DNA from: Candidatus Saccharimonadota bacterium
GTDB taxonomy: Bacteria; Patescibacteriota; Saccharimonadia; Saccharimonadales; JAGQNK01
DNA: 38,634 bases
Assembly (NCBI GenBank): GCA_020428105.1
Contig: JAGQNK010000013.1
Span: 1-38,634, forward strand
Reading direction: 5' to 3'
Shown here: piece after piece, positions 15,595 to 25,707 of the stretch
Numbering within the stretch: position 1 is the stretch's first letter
Layout: every line of letters starts with the position of its first letter
The notes under the pieces: model-generated
What the model was told of the DNA's origin: nothing
What the model saw: only the letters and a program-made list of their open reading frames with translations
Databases searched by the model: none
Made by a program: the position numbers and the translations under genes

Positions 15595-16488
15595 CTAGGA
15601 CGACTGTCTTGACGCTACTTCCGCTAATACACAGGCTTTGCAAAAACTTTGCTGATTACAATCTTGGCACACAAGAACAAGCTTGTTGCACGCAACATTG
15701 TCGCAATTTATATATCGACTGGTCTTACCCTGACAATGGGTGCAACTACCAATATCTATTGCCTTGTCGCTAAACTGCATCTGCATCCGGTCGTCAAAGA
15801 TGTGGAGTTTACCTTCCCATTCGCCATCATCACCATACATTTCACCATATTTCACAATACCACCATCTATCTGATAAACCTCTTTGAAGCCACGATTTTT
15901 CATCATCGCGCTAATCACCTCACAACGGACACCACCGGTGCAATACGTAACAATAGGCTTGTCTTTGATGTCGTTATACTTGGGATCTTCTAATTCTTTT
16001 GCAAAATCATGCGATGTATTTACATCTGGCACAATTGCGCCCTTGAATTTACCGATTTCGGCTTCATAGTTATTGCGACCATCGAAAAAGACTACCTCAT
16101 CACCACGCTCTTCTAGTAGCTTGTGGACGTCTTTGGGTTTGAGGTGCTTACCACCATTCATGACACCCTTTTCAGTAACGATTATCTCATCTGCCGCATT
16201 TAGAGCCACCAGCTCCGACTTTACCTTTACCCTGAGTTTAGGAAAATCATGACCTGTGCCATCACTCCATTTATACATAATGCCCTTGAATACGACCGAC
16301 TTGTTCATCTCACGCTTATATTGCCGCAGATTTTCTATGTCTCCGCCAAGAGTACCGTTAATACCATGTTCAGAAATCAGGACACGCCCCTTCAGGTTCA
16401 GCCGCGTGCACAACTCACGCTGCCAACGCATCGTCATTTCTGGATCCTTCACAGGCACAAATTTGTAATATAAAATAACCTTTTGCAT
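15595..16488 (-). CDS. trhO: tRNA uridine(34) hydroxylase TrhO (rhodanese family, UPF0176/YceA)
   Basis: 297 residues. The N-terminal ferredoxin-like domain (YYKFVPVKDPE..., LISEHGINGTLGG) is typical of UPF0176. The rhodanese domain has the active loop CTGGVRCE with catalytic Cys near 183. The C-terminus has a cysteine cluster (CTHCQGK, NCDNVACNK, CQDCNQQSFCKAC) that may bind zinc. The enzyme makes 5-hydroxyuridine at the wobble base of certain tRNAs. ATG at 16488 is chosen; TATAAT ends 8 nt upstream, predicting a leaderless mRNA. It is transcribed divergently from the ABC transporter. Confidence 0.92.
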   Translation of the reverse strand: MQKVILYYKFVPVKDPEMTMRWQRELCTRLNLKGRVLISEHGINGTLGGDIENLRQYKREMNKSVVFKGIMYKWSDGTGHDFPKLRVKVKSELVALNAADEIIVTEKGVMNGGKHLKPKDVHKLLEERGDEVVFFDGRNNYEAEIGKFKGAIVPDVNTSHDFAKELEDPKYNDIKDKPIVTYCTGGVRCEVISAMMKNRGFKEVYQIDGGIVKYGEMYGDDGEWEGKLHIFDDRMQMQFSDKAIDIGSCTHCQGKTSRYINCDNVACNKLVLVCQDCNQQSFCKACVLAEVASRQSS

Positions 16489-16496
16489 CAATATAC

Positions 16497-16502
16497 ATTA
16501 TA
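16497..16502 (-). promoter_or_regulatory. -10 box of trhO
   Basis: Perfect TATAAT on the minus strand, 8 nt before the ATG at 16488. No convincing -35. Confidence 0.55.
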
Positions 16503-16524
16503 CTCTATAATTTAAATCCATTAT

Positions 16525-16545
16525 GATTAGCATCCTAAGCTAATC
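16525..16545. promoter_or_regulatory. Palindrome in divergent trhO/ABC intergenic region
   Basis: GATTAGC, 7 nt, GCTAATC: perfect 7-bp arms. It may be an operator or part of a leader hairpin. It lies upstream of the trhO -10 box. Confidence 0.5.
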
Positions 16546-16558
16546 CTCTATCGCAAAC

Positions 16559-16575
16559 GATCGGACGCGCCGATC
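16559..16575. promoter_or_regulatory. Second palindrome in the same intergenic region
   Basis: GATCGG-ACGCG-CCGATC, perfect 6-bp arms, 14 nt after the first palindrome and ~80 nt before the ABC start codon. Confidence 0.5.
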
Positions 16576-16653
16576 CTATAGCGCCAAAAACACAACAAAT
16601 CAACCTATCACCCAGTCCGGGCGCAGGAGATTGGAGCTAGGAGGCTCTATATT

Positions 16654-18447
16654 ATGGCTAAATCAACCACCAAAAAAACATTGTCATTATTCTGGCAATT
16701 TACACGCGAAAGGAAGTGGCATTTCTGGATTGGCACAATTGGCGCTAGTCTAGGCACTATTATTCAGGATATAGTACCGCCGGTAATTATTGCGCGTGCC
16801 TTTGACAGGCTGCAATACGTTAGTCAAACTGGCGCAGTATTAAACCTATCCGAATTTCTGCCATATCTGTATATCTATGCCGGATGTATGTTTCTTGGAA
16901 TCATTATTTGGCGGACTCAAGTATGGTTTGTGTGGCAGTACGAAATTCACGCCATCAGAAATCTAGCCGTTCATGTTTTTGATCATCTGCAGAAAATGGG
17001 GCGCAAGTTTCATGCCAACCACTTTGGCGGTGCCTTGGTATCACAAACCAACAAACTGTTAAGTGCATACGAAAAAGTTATGGACGAGTTTACCTGGAGC
17101 GTGACGACAGGTATTACGGCCCTAACTGCATCGTTTATAGTTCTCTTGCTGACTTCACCGATATATGCGGTGGTATTTATAGTGGCTAGTGTCGTCTATT
17201 TCTCAATTATGGCTAAGCGCACTTTGATGACCATGAAATATGACCGAGCTCTAGCTACAAGCGAAAGTCAGCGTACCGCAAAATTAGCCGACATGATTAC
17301 AAACGTAGCGGCCGTAAGCTCCTTTGCTGGGGAAAAGCACGAAAGGAAACTATTCGAAAAACAAGTCGACGACACGAAGGATCATTATTTTACTTTGCTG
17401 CGTAAAGTTATGATAAACGACACTATTAGTCATGGCATGACTTCTGGAATTTCAATATTAGCATTTGTGTCTGGTGTTCTAGCAATAACAGTCTTGCACC
17501 AACCTGCTGGTGTGTTATTCCTTGCCGTGAACTACACCATGCAAATGTCTAGACGATTATGGGAGTCCAATCGTGTGCTACGGAATTTTAACCGATCGTT
17601 TGGTGACGCAACTGACATGACCACGATATTGAGTATGAAGCCAGAAATACAAGATGCGCCAAACGCAATCGAACTAGAGCGAGGACGCGGTGATATAGTC
17701 TTTGACAAAGTCCACTTTGCCTACGAAGACAAGCAAGATCAAACCCTATTCACCGACCTATCATTGCACATCAAGCCTGGCCAGAAAATTGGCCTGGTAG
17801 GGCATTCTGGCGGAGGCAAGTCTACAATTACCGCCCTACTACTCCGCTTCATGAACATCCAACATGGCCAAATCTTGGTCGACGGCAAAAATATTGCCAC
17901 CGTCACCCAAACCAGCCTACGCCGAAACATTTCCTACGTTCCACAAGAACCATTGCTTTTCCATAGAAGCCTTGCCGAAAACATTGCTTACGGCCGACCA
18001 GAAGCAACTCAGCAAGAAATTGAAGCAGTTGCAAAGATGGCTCATGCGCATGAATTCATAGAGCAGTTACCAGAAAAGTACAACACTCTAGTTGGTGAAC
18101 GCGGCGTTAAATTGTCTGGTGGCCAACGACAAAGAGTGGTCATTGCCCGTGCGATGCTCAAAAACGCACCTATCCTCCTCTTGGACGAAGCAACTTCTGC
18201 CCTCGATAGCGAAAGCGAAGTGCTCATTCAGGATGCGCTCTGGAAGCTTATGGAAGGTCGCACGGCAATCGTTATCGCCCATCGTCTTAGCACCATTCAG
18301 AAAATGGACCGCATTCTCGTTATGGACAAAGGTCGAGTCATTGAAGAAGGATCGCACAAAGATCTACTGCGGATTAATGGCACCTACGCCAAGCTATGGC
18401 ACCATCAATCTGGTGGATTTCTAGAAAAAGAAACCAAGCAAGAGTAG
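16654..18447 (+). CDS. ABC transporter, fused permease and ATPase (exporter type)
   Basis: 597 residues, one half-transporter likely acting as a homodimer. The N-terminal ~330 residues form six membrane helices. The ATPase follows with Walker A GHSGGGKST, the Q-loop YVPQEP, signature LSGGQRQRVVIARAM, Walker B ILLLDEATSALD and the H-loop IAHRLST. This layout is that of lipid, peptide or drug exporters (MsbA/BmrA-like); the substrate is unknown. AGGAGG lies 10 nt before the ATG, a strong ribosome site. The last 27 nt overlap the end of the convergent gene on the minus strand. Confidence 0.93.
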   Translation: MAKSTTKKTLSLFWQFTRERKWHFWIGTIGASLGTIIQDIVPPVIIARAFDRLQYVSQTGAVLNLSEFLPYLYIYAGCMFLGIIIWRTQVWFVWQYEIHAIRNLAVHVFDHLQKMGRKFHANHFGGALVSQTNKLLSAYEKVMDEFTWSVTTGITALTASFIVLLLTSPIYAVVFIVASVVYFSIMAKRTLMTMKYDRALATSESQRTAKLADMITNVAAVSSFAGEKHERKLFEKQVDDTKDHYFTLLRKVMINDTISHGMTSGISILAFVSGVLAITVLHQPAGVLFLAVNYTMQMSRRLWESNRVLRNFNRSFGDATDMTTILSMKPEIQDAPNAIELERGRGDIVFDKVHFAYEDKQDQTLFTDLSLHIKPGQKIGLVGHSGGGKSTITALLLRFMNIQHGQILVDGKNIATVTQTSLRRNISYVPQEPLLFHRSLAENIAYGRPEATQQEIEAVAKMAHAHEFIEQLPEKYNTLVGERGVKLSGGQRQRVVIARAMLKNAPILLLDEATSALDSESEVLIQDALWKLMEGRTAIVIAHRLSTIQKMDRILVMDKGRVIEEGSHKDLLRINGTYAKLWHHQSGGFLEKETKQE

Positions 18448-20118
18448 CGTCACAACAAAGACCACTAATATCCAGATGTAGAGCTGAGCGTGTGATATTG
18501 ACTTCGAACTTGAGTCATCGTGGCTTGCTAGTTGACTGACAGAATCGGACAAAGCATCTACGCCTAGCGCCGAAGGCTTGCTCAACGAGCTGTTTTGTAC
18601 CCTAGCTACAACGGTTTGTTGTGACAGGGGTGTTTTAGCTTGCTGGTCTAAGCCTTGATGAGATAAACGTTCGTGGGTCCCCGAATCCATAACAAGTGGT
18701 CGCATGCGCTCGCGTAGCATTCGCTCAGCCCTAGCCGGACTAGTAGTACTAATACTCACTATTTCCTTTAGGTCCGCATGACTGACTCGGCCTTGCTCGT
18801 ATAGCTGTTTTGCTGACTGTCCATCAATGGCAATAACTGAAGCAACTCTCAATACCTCGGCATCGCTTAAGGCAAGGCGTTGCTCCTTGGGTGCTTCTGG
18901 TTGCTGCTCGACACTTGAGATTAGCATTGCCGCAACCTTTTCGGTTCTTTCCAGGACTGGCTGAGGCTGTGGTGGTGGTTCGAATATTTCTGCTTTTGCC
19001 GACGGATCCACTTCTGCCATCTTCCGAGGTGCGATTGACTGAAGCTTCTCTTTTATTTGGGACTTTTGACGAACCTTTGCTCGGGCCTTTTCTAACATTT
19101 CCTGCTTTGCATCATCCTTTTGCGTAGCCATCTTTTCTGACACAAGGGTGCGAATCTTTTGTTCATGAAAAGAAACCTTTTCGCTCAAATCACGCACTTT
19201 GGACTCTAATGACTGCTGGATTGGTATCAAGCGTGCTTCGGTCTTAATTCTGCCACGACGACGTCCGATCAAATATCCGACAATTCCACCAACCAGCAGA
19301 TCGGCACCACGATGATTGCTTTGACTGAAATTCTCGATTCTTGTAGAAGCAATATTGACACCATCCACTACATTGGGTGCGGAAGGTGGACTCACCAGGT
19401 GGGCGACAGATGCCATCGATGGATGGCTGAAACTACTTTGCCGTGAACTGGTAGTTGGTGATGGATTGACTAAAGATGATGCAGGGATATTAGAGTGGAC
19501 AACGTTAGCTTGTTGAACATCATCTTCTACTTGATCAAGATGTGAGGGATACTCTACGTCTGTATTCATACCATTAGCTTCGCCCATACCTTCGGAAGCC
19601 TCTGAAACATCACCATCAAAAATAGCCAAAGTATCATCTGTTACCGTATTCAACCTTTCATCATCTAGATTGTTGCCGTCCGCTAACTCCTCAGCTACGT
19701 CTTCCAGAAAAATCACCGCACCTAATAACTCGGCCTCCTGTAAACTTCCGGACTCCACATTGGCCAACTCAGCTTCAATTTGCTGACTATGATTTTCGAT
19801 AATCTGCTGAGAAATCTCTCGCAACTCATTGTCAGAAATTTCTGTAGGGTCGATTAAGTCGTCAGCGTCTTCGTGCCAAGTTAGTGCATCATGCTGACTC
19901 TGTTCCGAAGAATCATCTTTGCTTTCATTCTTCTGGAATAGCGTTTTACCAATACCATCTCTGACGACTAGAGACTTGTCAGTTTTGTCAGTATCATCAT
20001 CCTCAGTCTTAGCATTAAAGTTTCGTTTCTTTTTGGTAACCAAACTAGTATCATCAGACTCGTCGTCTTCATGATCTTTTTCAGGATCGGCAAAAGAATC
20101 AGAAGGATTAAACTCCAT
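18421..20118 (-). CDS. Unknown tail-anchored, acidic, coiled-coil-containing protein
   Basis: 565 residues, family not recognised. The first ~220 residues are very acidic and probably disordered. Around residues 275-290 is a Gly-rich hydrophobic stretch (LLVGGIVGYLIGRRRGR) that resembles a glycine-zipper membrane segment. A charged helical region follows (SLESKVRDLSEKVSFHEQKI), a likely coiled coil, then a folded-looking part near 410-470 (LSDAEVLRVASVIAIDGQSA). The extreme C-terminus is one hydrophobic helix (LVVFVVTLLLLGFFF). A TAGAAT box ends 9 nt before the ATG. The 3' end overlaps the convergent ABC gene by 27 nt. It might organise the envelope, but that is a guess. Confidence 0.75.
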   Translation of the reverse strand: MEFNPSDSFADPEKDHEDDESDDTSLVTKKKRNFNAKTEDDDTDKTDKSLVVRDGIGKTLFQKNESKDDSSEQSQHDALTWHEDADDLIDPTEISDNELREISQQIIENHSQQIEAELANVESGSLQEAELLGAVIFLEDVAEELADGNNLDDERLNTVTDDTLAIFDGDVSEASEGMGEANGMNTDVEYPSHLDQVEDDVQQANVVHSNIPASSLVNPSPTTSSRQSSFSHPSMASVAHLVSPPSAPNVVDGVNIASTRIENFSQSNHRGADLLVGGIVGYLIGRRRGRIKTEARLIPIQQSLESKVRDLSEKVSFHEQKIRTLVSEKMATQKDDAKQEMLEKARAKVRQKSQIKEKLQSIAPRKMAEVDPSAKAEIFEPPPQPQPVLERTEKVAAMLISSVEQQPEAPKEQRLALSDAEVLRVASVIAIDGQSAKQLYEQGRVSHADLKEIVSISTTSPARAERMLRERMRPLVMDSGTHERLSHQGLDQQAKTPLSQQTVVARVQNSSLSKPSALGVDALSDSVSQLASHDDSSSKSISHAQLYIWILVVFVVTLLLLGFFF

Positions 20119-20127
20119 AATACTGCC

Positions 20128-20133
20128 ATTCTA
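20128..20133 (-). promoter_or_regulatory. -10 box of the 565-residue protein gene
   Basis: TAGAAT on the minus strand, 9 nt before the ATG, directly after the rplY terminator, which supports a separate transcription unit. Confidence 0.45.
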
Positions 20134-20146
20134 CGCCATAACAACA

Positions 20147-20176
20147 TAAAAGCCCACACCTAACAAGGTGGCAGGC
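20147..20176 (-). terminator. Rho-independent terminator of rplY
   Basis: On the minus strand GCCTGCCACCT-TGTT-AGGTGTGGGC folds with one bulged C and two G-U pairs, then TTTT. It lies 20 nt after the rplY stop. Confidence 0.7.
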
Positions 20177-20196
20177 CTTTGATGCATGCGGTTCGA

Positions 20197-20871
20197 CTAT
20201 TTATCTGATGACTCTTCGCTGGAAGCTTCGGTCTTAGACTCATCTACTTCGCTAGGCACTTCTTGACCCTCGGCTAAAGCTGCGGCAGCAGCGTCAGCTT
20301 CGGCAATTTGGTCTTTTGGCATCTCTACTACTGCAACGGATGCTTCTGGATCGCTCAAGATTGTCACGCCGCTTGGTGCTTGAATATCAGAAACGTACAG
20401 ATGGTCACCCACCTCTTCCAGTTTGGTTGCGTCTACAGTCAGCTCATCTGGCAAATCACGAGGCAGCGCCTCCACCTTCACAGAATCGATTTGCGTCAAA
20501 ACCAACAGACTCTTCTTCTCTGCAGGAATTTCTTCACCCACCAGCACAACTGGCACCTCAGCCGTTGTCTTCTCGTTTTGCTTGATTGCCTGAAAAACGA
20601 CGTGCCTAATCTGGTGCTTGCGTGGATCAAAATCAACATCTTTGATAAGTGCAAGGTGTTGCTTACCGTCAAGGCTTAACTCAACAGGATGGTGTTTGCC
20701 AGCCTGCGCATATACTTTGGTAAGTTTCAGAAAATCGCCCGAAACATGCATCGACTCTTTGCCATGATTATGAACCACAGCTGGCACTTGGCCAGTTGTA
20801 CGCAACTTTGTCAGACCCTTTCCGATAGTATCGCGTTTTTTTAGTTCCACCCCTATGGTGTCGTTAGACAT
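20197..20871 (-). CDS. rplY: 50S ribosomal protein L25 (Ctc/TL5 long form)
   Basis: 224 residues. The N-terminal 5S-rRNA-binding domain starts ELKKRDTIGKGLTKLRTTGQ and has VPAVVHNHGK; the C-terminal TL5/Ctc beta domain includes VEALPRDLPDELTVDATKLEEVGDHLYVSD (conserved across the long form, split by eye). The tail is acidic and Ala/Ser rich. It binds 5S rRNA in the large subunit. GGAGGG lies 6 nt before the ATG, and TGT-TAAAAT upstream forms an extended -10. Confidence 0.95.
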   Translation of the reverse strand: MSNDTIGVELKKRDTIGKGLTKLRTTGQVPAVVHNHGKESMHVSGDFLKLTKVYAQAGKHHPVELSLDGKQHLALIKDVDFDPRKHQIRHVVFQAIKQNEKTTAEVPVVLVGEEIPAEKKSLLVLTQIDSVKVEALPRDLPDELTVDATKLEEVGDHLYVSDIQAPSGVTILSDPEASVAVVEMPKDQIAEADAAAAALAEGQEVPSEVDESKTEASSEESSDK

Positions 20872-20952
20872 GTTTTCCCTCCGATTTCATTAGCTTTACC
20901 TATTTTAACATTAATTGGACTGTTATCCTACTGACTGCTAGGCTATATAGAT

Positions 20953-21606
20953 ATGATTGCTATAGATAAATTCATTTTGGGTGGTGGTTTAGTTATGATT
21001 GGTGCTACAGTATTTGCCGAATCTGGGTTGCTAATAGGCTTCTTTTTACCGGGTGACACTTTGTTATTTGGTGCCGGAATATTAGCATCTCAGGGAGTGT
21101 TGCCACTACACTGGTTGATAATAGTTGTCGTGATATCTGCCATCGTCGGCGACAATGTGGGCTACAGTATCGGTAGAAGAACTGGCAAACGACTATTCAA
21201 GAAAAAGGAAAGCATCCTATTCAAGCCCGAACACCTCGAGCGTGCCGAAAAATTCTATGAACAACACGGCGGAAAGACAATCATACTAGCTAGATTTGTG
21301 CCAATTGTCAGGACTTTTGCACCAATGGTAGCAGGTATTGGCAAAATGTCACGCGGTAAGTTCCTGTTTTTCAACATTATTGGTGGAATTCTATGGGGAG
21401 CTGGCGTCATAATGCTCGGCTACTGGCTTGGCTCTAAAATGCCTTGGGTAGAGCATTTCATCACACCGGTTATCCTAGGAATTGTTGCAATCAGCTTTGT
21501 GGCATCGGCGTTCCATATCCTAAAAGAAGCTGATAACCGACAATTAATAATGCAAAAAATCAAACTCCTAATCAGTAATATTGCCCTAAACAAGAGGATA
21601 GACTAA
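20953..21606 (+). CDS. DedA-family (VTT domain) membrane protein
   Basis: 217 residues with several membrane helices. Family motifs are present: ESGLLIGFFLPGDTLLFGAG near the N-terminus and RFVPIVRTFAPMVAGIGKM in the second half, plus a GDNVGYSIGRRTGKRLF segment. DedA proteins are flippase-like membrane proteins, some shown to recycle undecaprenyl phosphate or move phosphatidylethanolamine, and help membrane homeostasis. It is divergent from rplY. TATATA lies 3 nt before the ATG, too close to judge as its -10. Confidence 0.92.
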   Translation: MIAIDKFILGGGLVMIGATVFAESGLLIGFFLPGDTLLFGAGILASQGVLPLHWLIIVVVISAIVGDNVGYSIGRRTGKRLFKKKESILFKPEHLERAEKFYEQHGGKTIILARFVPIVRTFAPMVAGIGKMSRGKFLFFNIIGGILWGAGVIMLGYWLGSKMPWVEHFITPVILGIVAISFVASAFHILKEADNRQLIMQKIKLLISNIALNKRID

Positions 21607-21619
21607 TACTTTTAAGGTA

Positions 21620-22102
21620 TCAGTGTAACTTCCTCATATACCACCCAGTAAAGACATGCCTACCCATACCTTCTGATGCTGCAGGCGTGACGGCATCGGG
21701 GTTTAGAAGGTGTGCCTGGCGTATAAACTCTCCTACTCTTAATTCTCGGCTACGTTTAGTTTCGCGTACCTCAGGAGCGCCAGAAGGAATATGCTGAAGC
21801 GAGAAAATATAGAGCATAGCATTGCGCGTAGAAAACTCCTCGAAAGAATGTCGAGTAGGACACTTACCACCAGCTGCCTCAGTTAATGACCCAATAATAT
21901 GCTCGGGTAAAGAACGGTGCTCCTCTGTGGAGGCGCATGAAGCAATTAATAAATTTCCGATCAGGTGCAGAAAGTTTTCGGGATCAATCTTGTTGTAGCC
22001 TGTTTCCATCCGGAACAAGGCAGTTTCCGCCAGGTTATTACGAGCCATCATTATAGATGAAAGGTCGTGTGCCTCAAACGACCATTCTGGATTCATTGTC
22101 AT
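21620..22102 (-). CDS. Unknown 160-residue protein coupled to uvrA
   Basis: Family not recognised. The protein appears soluble and mostly helical, with no signal peptide or membrane helix. Features are [20 protein letters not shown] and three cysteines scattered. Its ATG overlaps the uvrA stop as ATGA (22102-22099), which is a classic sign of translational coupling, so it is made together with UvrA. A second ATG occurs two codons later. A link with DNA repair is suggested only by this arrangement. Confidence 0.68.
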   Translation of the reverse strand: MTMNPEWSFEAHDLSSIMMARNNLAETALFRMETGYNKIDPENFLHLIGNLLIASCASTEEHRSLPEHIIGSLTEAAGGKCPTRHSFEEFSTRNAMLYIFSLQHIPSGAPEVRETKRSRELRVGEFIRQAHLLNPDAVTPAASEGMGRHVFTGWYMRKLH

Positions 22103-24912
22103 GTCAGTACCTGTGCCAAAAAACGGCCTGTATGTGATTTTTTGCTAGTCGCCACTTGCTCGGGTGTTCCTGTTGCCATTACCTGACCGCCGCCAGAGCC
22201 TCCCTCGGGTCCCATGTCAATTATCCAGTCTGCGTTTTTGATGACGTCTAGATTATGTTCAATTATCACCATGCTATTTCCTGTATCTACCAATGCATGC
22301 AGGACACCTAATAGTTTGCTGACATCTTCCATGTGCAGACCAGTTGTTGGCTCGTCTAATATGTACAATGTTCGCCCCGTTGCCCTACGAGACAGTTCAG
22401 TCGCCAACTTCACACGCTGTGCTTCGCCACCCGACAAAGTTGTTGCTGGTTGTCCCAGCGTAATATACCCAAGACCAACATCTACTAGCGTTTGCAACTT
22501 TTTCGCAATTGCTGGAATGTTTTCAAAGAACTCAGCGGCAACTTCACAGGTCATGTCTAAGACATCGCTGATTGTTTTGCCCTTGTAATGTATTTCTAGC
22601 GCTTCGCGGTTGTAACGTTTGCCCTTACAAACCTCACAAGGTACATATACATCTGGCAAGAAATGCATTTCTATCTTGATTATTCCGTCGCCTGTACAGT
22701 TCTCGCATCGTCCACCTCGCACGTTAAAACTAAACCGGCCCGGCCCATAGCCTCGAAGCTTAGCCTCGGGAGTACTGGCAAAAAGCTCACGGATAGGTGT
22801 AAATAACCCGGTGTATGTTGCAGGGTTTGACCTGGGGGTGCGGCCAATTGGCGACTGATCAATGATTATTACCTTATCTAGTTGCTCAATACCTTGAATC
22901 TCATCATGGCGGCCGGGCACGGTATTTGATCGCATTAAACGAGCCGAAAGTTCTTTGGCCAGAATATCATTAATTAAGCTCGATTTACCAGACCCAGACA
23001 CACCACTTACCACAACCAACTGACCCAACGGCACTTCGACATCAATGTTTCTAAGGTTGTTTTCCCTTGCGCCTTTGATTTGTAACGCCTTACCATTACC
23101 CTTGCGGCGCTTCTTAGGCAAGGCAATAGTTTTCTTGCCTTGCAGATACATACCTGTGACGCTCTTTGGATTTGCTGCAACTTGCTCGGGCGTACCCTCG
23201 GCTACGATTTGTCCACCATGGATACCAGCGCCTGGCCCAATATCCAACAAATAGTCGGCGGTACGGATGGTATCTTCATCGTGCTCAACTACAATGACAG
23301 TATTACCAAGATCACGAAGGTGCTTGAGTGTATTAATCAGCCGCTCATTATCCCGCTGATGTAGTCCGATACTAGGCTCATCCAAAACATACAGTACACC
23401 CTGTAGCCCAGAACCAATCTGGGTTGCCAGCCTAATGCGCTGTGCTTCACCCCCCGACAGCGTTGCTGCACTGCGCAATAAGTTCAGGTAATTAAGGCCG
23501 ACGTCTTGCATAAATTGTAAACGCGCACAAATTTCTTTAGTAACCTGTGACGCTATTTGCGATTCTTTGGCGCTTAAGTTGACCTCGTTAAAGAAATTAA
23601 TCGCTTCATCTATCGACATCTCGCAGATATCCATTATGGAATGTTTAGCTACTGTGACCGCCAAAACTTCTGGTCGCAAACGTCGTCCATTGCAAATATG
23701 ACATGGCCGTTCACGCATAAACCTCTCAATATCACGTCGCATAAAGTCACTGTCGGTTTCTTTGTGTCGACGCTCAAGATTGGGTATTACACCCTCATAC
23801 GTTGTATCAAAATTCCGTCCTGAACCAAGAGAAATTGTGTACTTTTCGTTGCCGGTACCGTACAAAATCTTGTCTAATTGGCTTGACTTCAGCTCCCCTG
23901 TTGGTACATGTAACGAGAAACCATGCCGATCGGCTACCGCTTGCATCTTTTTGGTGTACCAAGCATCTGCGTTGATACGGTTGAAGGGGCGTATTGCACC
24001 CTCGGCTATGGTAAGTCGCCCATTGGGAATCACTAACTCTGGATCTACCTCTAGGCGTGAACCAAGACCCGTACAAACCGGACAAGCACCATGAGGACTA
24101 TTGAAACTAAAGGTCCTAGGCTCTAGCTCGGGAATAACTACGTCAGGATGATTAACACAAGCATACATCAAGCTATACACTCTCTCGGTTTCATCATCAG
24201 CATTGACGACCCTTAGTTTGCCGTCAGCAACCTCAAGCGCCTGCTCAACACTTTGCGTTAACCGACCTCGACTTTCTTCGTCGTTAACCAACCTATCAAC
24301 AACTACCTCAATCGTATGCTTATAATTCTTGTCCAGCTCTGGAAACTCGTCCAAGGCATATACCACGCCGTCAACCCTAGCGCGAGCAAAACCTGCCCGC
24401 TGATATTGCTCTGGAATATGCTCGAAGGCGCCTTTTTTGTCCTCGACAACTGGCGCCAAGACAATCAACCTAGCTCCGTCACCCAGAGCTACCACCTGGT
24501 CAACAATTGCTTGTGAAGTCTGTCGCTCTACGGCTTTGCCACAAGTTGGACAATGAGGCACTCCAATACGTGCAAATAAAAGTCGTAGATAGTCGTAAAT
24601 TTCGGTCACTGTAGCAACCGTACTCCTAGGATTACGGCTGGTAGATTTCTGATCAATAGATATCGCTGGGCTAAGACCGTCTATCTGGTCGACGTCTGGT
24701 TTCTCCATCAGGCCTAGAAACTGACGCGCATAAGAACTCAAAGACTCTACGTATCGGCGCTGCCCTTCGGCATAAATGGTATCGAAAGCCAACGAGGACT
24801 TACCCGAGCCCGACAAGCCCGTAATCACCACCAGTTTATTGCGTGGCAATTCAACGCTAATATTCTTGAGGTTGTGCTCTCTAGCGCCCTTGACAACTAT
24901 CTTCTCGCTCAT
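22099..24912 (-). CDS. uvrA: Excinuclease ABC subunit A
   Basis: 937 residues from ATG 24912 ([18 protein letters not shown]), the normal size; the reading frame is open farther upstream but those residues are not UvrA-like. It contains two ABC ATPase halves: Walker [10 protein letters not shown] and GVSGSGKSS, signatures [14 protein letters not shown] and [14 protein letters not shown], Walker [11 protein letters not shown] and [10 protein letters not shown]. Zinc motifs are present (CPVC, CHIC, CENC...CEVC). It is the damage sensor of nucleotide excision repair. TAGGA lies 5 nt before the ATG and a perfect TATAAT ~28 nt upstream. uvrC is elsewhere in the window (10283-11797), and the downstream gene overlaps the stop. 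Confidence 0.97.
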   Translation of the reverse strand: MSEKIVVKGAREHNLKNISVELPRNKLVVITGLSGSGKSSLAFDTIYAEGQRRYVESLSSYARQFLGLMEKPDVDQIDGLSPAISIDQKSTSRNPRSTVATVTEIYDYLRLLFARIGVPHCPTCGKAVERQTSQAIVDQVVALGDGARLIVLAPVVEDKKGAFEHIPEQYQRAGFARARVDGVVYALDEFPELDKNYKHTIEVVVDRLVNDEESRGRLTQSVEQALEVADGKLRVVNADDETERVYSLMYACVNHPDVVIPELEPRTFSFNSPHGACPVCTGLGSRLEVDPELVIPNGRLTIAEGAIRPFNRINADAWYTKKMQAVADRHGFSLHVPTGELKSSQLDKILYGTGNEKYTISLGSGRNFDTTYEGVIPNLERRHKETDSDFMRRDIERFMRERPCHICNGRRLRPEVLAVTVAKHSIMDICEMSIDEAINFFNEVNLSAKESQIASQVTKEICARLQFMQDVGLNYLNLLRSAATLSGGEAQRIRLATQIGSGLQGVLYVLDEPSIGLHQRDNERLINTLKHLRDLGNTVIVVEHDEDTIRTADYLLDIGPGAGIHGGQIVAEGTPEQVAANPKSVTGMYLQGKKTIALPKKRRKGNGKALQIKGARENNLRNIDVEVPLGQLVVVSGVSGSGKSSLINDILAKELSARLMRSNTVPGRHDEIQGIEQLDKVIIIDQSPIGRTPRSNPATYTGLFTPIRELFASTPEAKLRGYGPGRFSFNVRGGRCENCTGDGIIKIEMHFLPDVYVPCEVCKGKRYNREALEIHYKGKTISDVLDMTCEVAAEFFENIPAIAKKLQTLVDVGLGYITLGQPATTLSGGEAQRVKLATELSRRATGRTLYILDEPTTGLHMEDVSKLLGVLHALVDTGNSMVIIEHNLDVIKNADWIIDMGPEGGSGGGQVMATGTPEQVATSKKSHTGRFLAQVLT

Positions 24913-24973
24913 TGTAGTCCTATCTATAAACGGATGACTATTATACTCGAAACGCAACAAACACGCCAGTATC

Positions 24974-25603
24974 TTATCGGGCGGGACGCTCGGCAACTTG
25001 CACTGGGCCAAAGCTAACATCCACGGCCTGATGGATAATAAGGGCTGATTCAAGTGTAGCCTTGAAGTCATGCTCTGCTTCTGGCGAAGGCAGAGGAAGC
25101 GCTAACCGAGCTAGATAAATCATTGGACCTGCAGCCCGCGCCGCTTTTGTGCCTCGCAACCCTTTCATGCCCTCTTCGCCAAGTATCCCCTTCATTGCAA
25201 CGATTTCTTCACGAAGCTCATGACTGGCAATTCGACCGATAACATGCTTGCGATTCTTTATAACAACATCATCCAAAGTCGCTTCTATGATATCTTCATT
25301 TTCCTCGCCTTGGTCGCGAACTTTTCGTATTGCGTTAGCAAAGTTAAACCCCTGCTCGAAGCCATTTTTAAAATGTCGATTGACTGCTCTGGGGTCGAGC
25401 AAAAATACCTGGTGATTTTTGGGTATCTTCTTGTACCGAAGAGCATTTTCATCAAAGTCCAGATCACCAACCGTTGCTGCGATACGCTCAGAATCAAAAG
25501 TGTCCATCGTACGATAGGCTTTGATAATTCGATTGCTTCGAGTTTCTCTATTGGCACGTCCGTAGACATGCGAATTCCCTCGGTTACCATTATGACGCCC
25601 CAT
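24974..25603 (-). CDS. Unknown 209-residue protein upstream of uvrA
   Basis: Family not recognised. The N-terminus is basic and Arg/Asn rich ([20 protein letters not shown]). Residues ~60-125 are charged and helical. The C-terminal half contains [19 protein letters not shown] and [22 protein letters not shown], with no clear membrane span. AGGAG sits 5 nt before the ATG and a good promoter lies upstream, so the gene is probably real. It precedes uvrA by ~60 nt, but uvrA appears to have its own promoter. Confidence 0.68.
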   Translation of the reverse strand: MGRHNGNRGNSHVYGRANRETRSNRIIKAYRTMDTFDSERIAATVGDLDFDENALRYKKIPKNHQVFLLDPRAVNRHFKNGFEQGFNFANAIRKVRDQGEENEDIIEATLDDVVIKNRKHVIGRIASHELREEIVAMKGILGEEGMKGLRGTKAARAAGPMIYLARLALPLPSPEAEHDFKATLESALIIHQAVDVSFGPVQVAERPAR

Positions 25604-25632
25604 AGCACTCCTGTCCTTGTGCGATACTGTTA

Positions 25633-25661
25633 GTTATATTTTAAAGTTGGTCTCGTAGCAA
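25633..25661 (-). promoter_or_regulatory. Promoter of the 209-residue protein gene
   Basis: TTGCTA (25661-25656), 17 nt, TATAAC (25638-25633) on the minus strand; the ATG is 30 nt downstream with a Shine-Dalgarno site. Confidence 0.6.
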
Positions 25662-25707
25662 GCGCAAGTAAGTTGTAAAAACTACCGTGGAATGTTAGGG
25701 TGCAATA

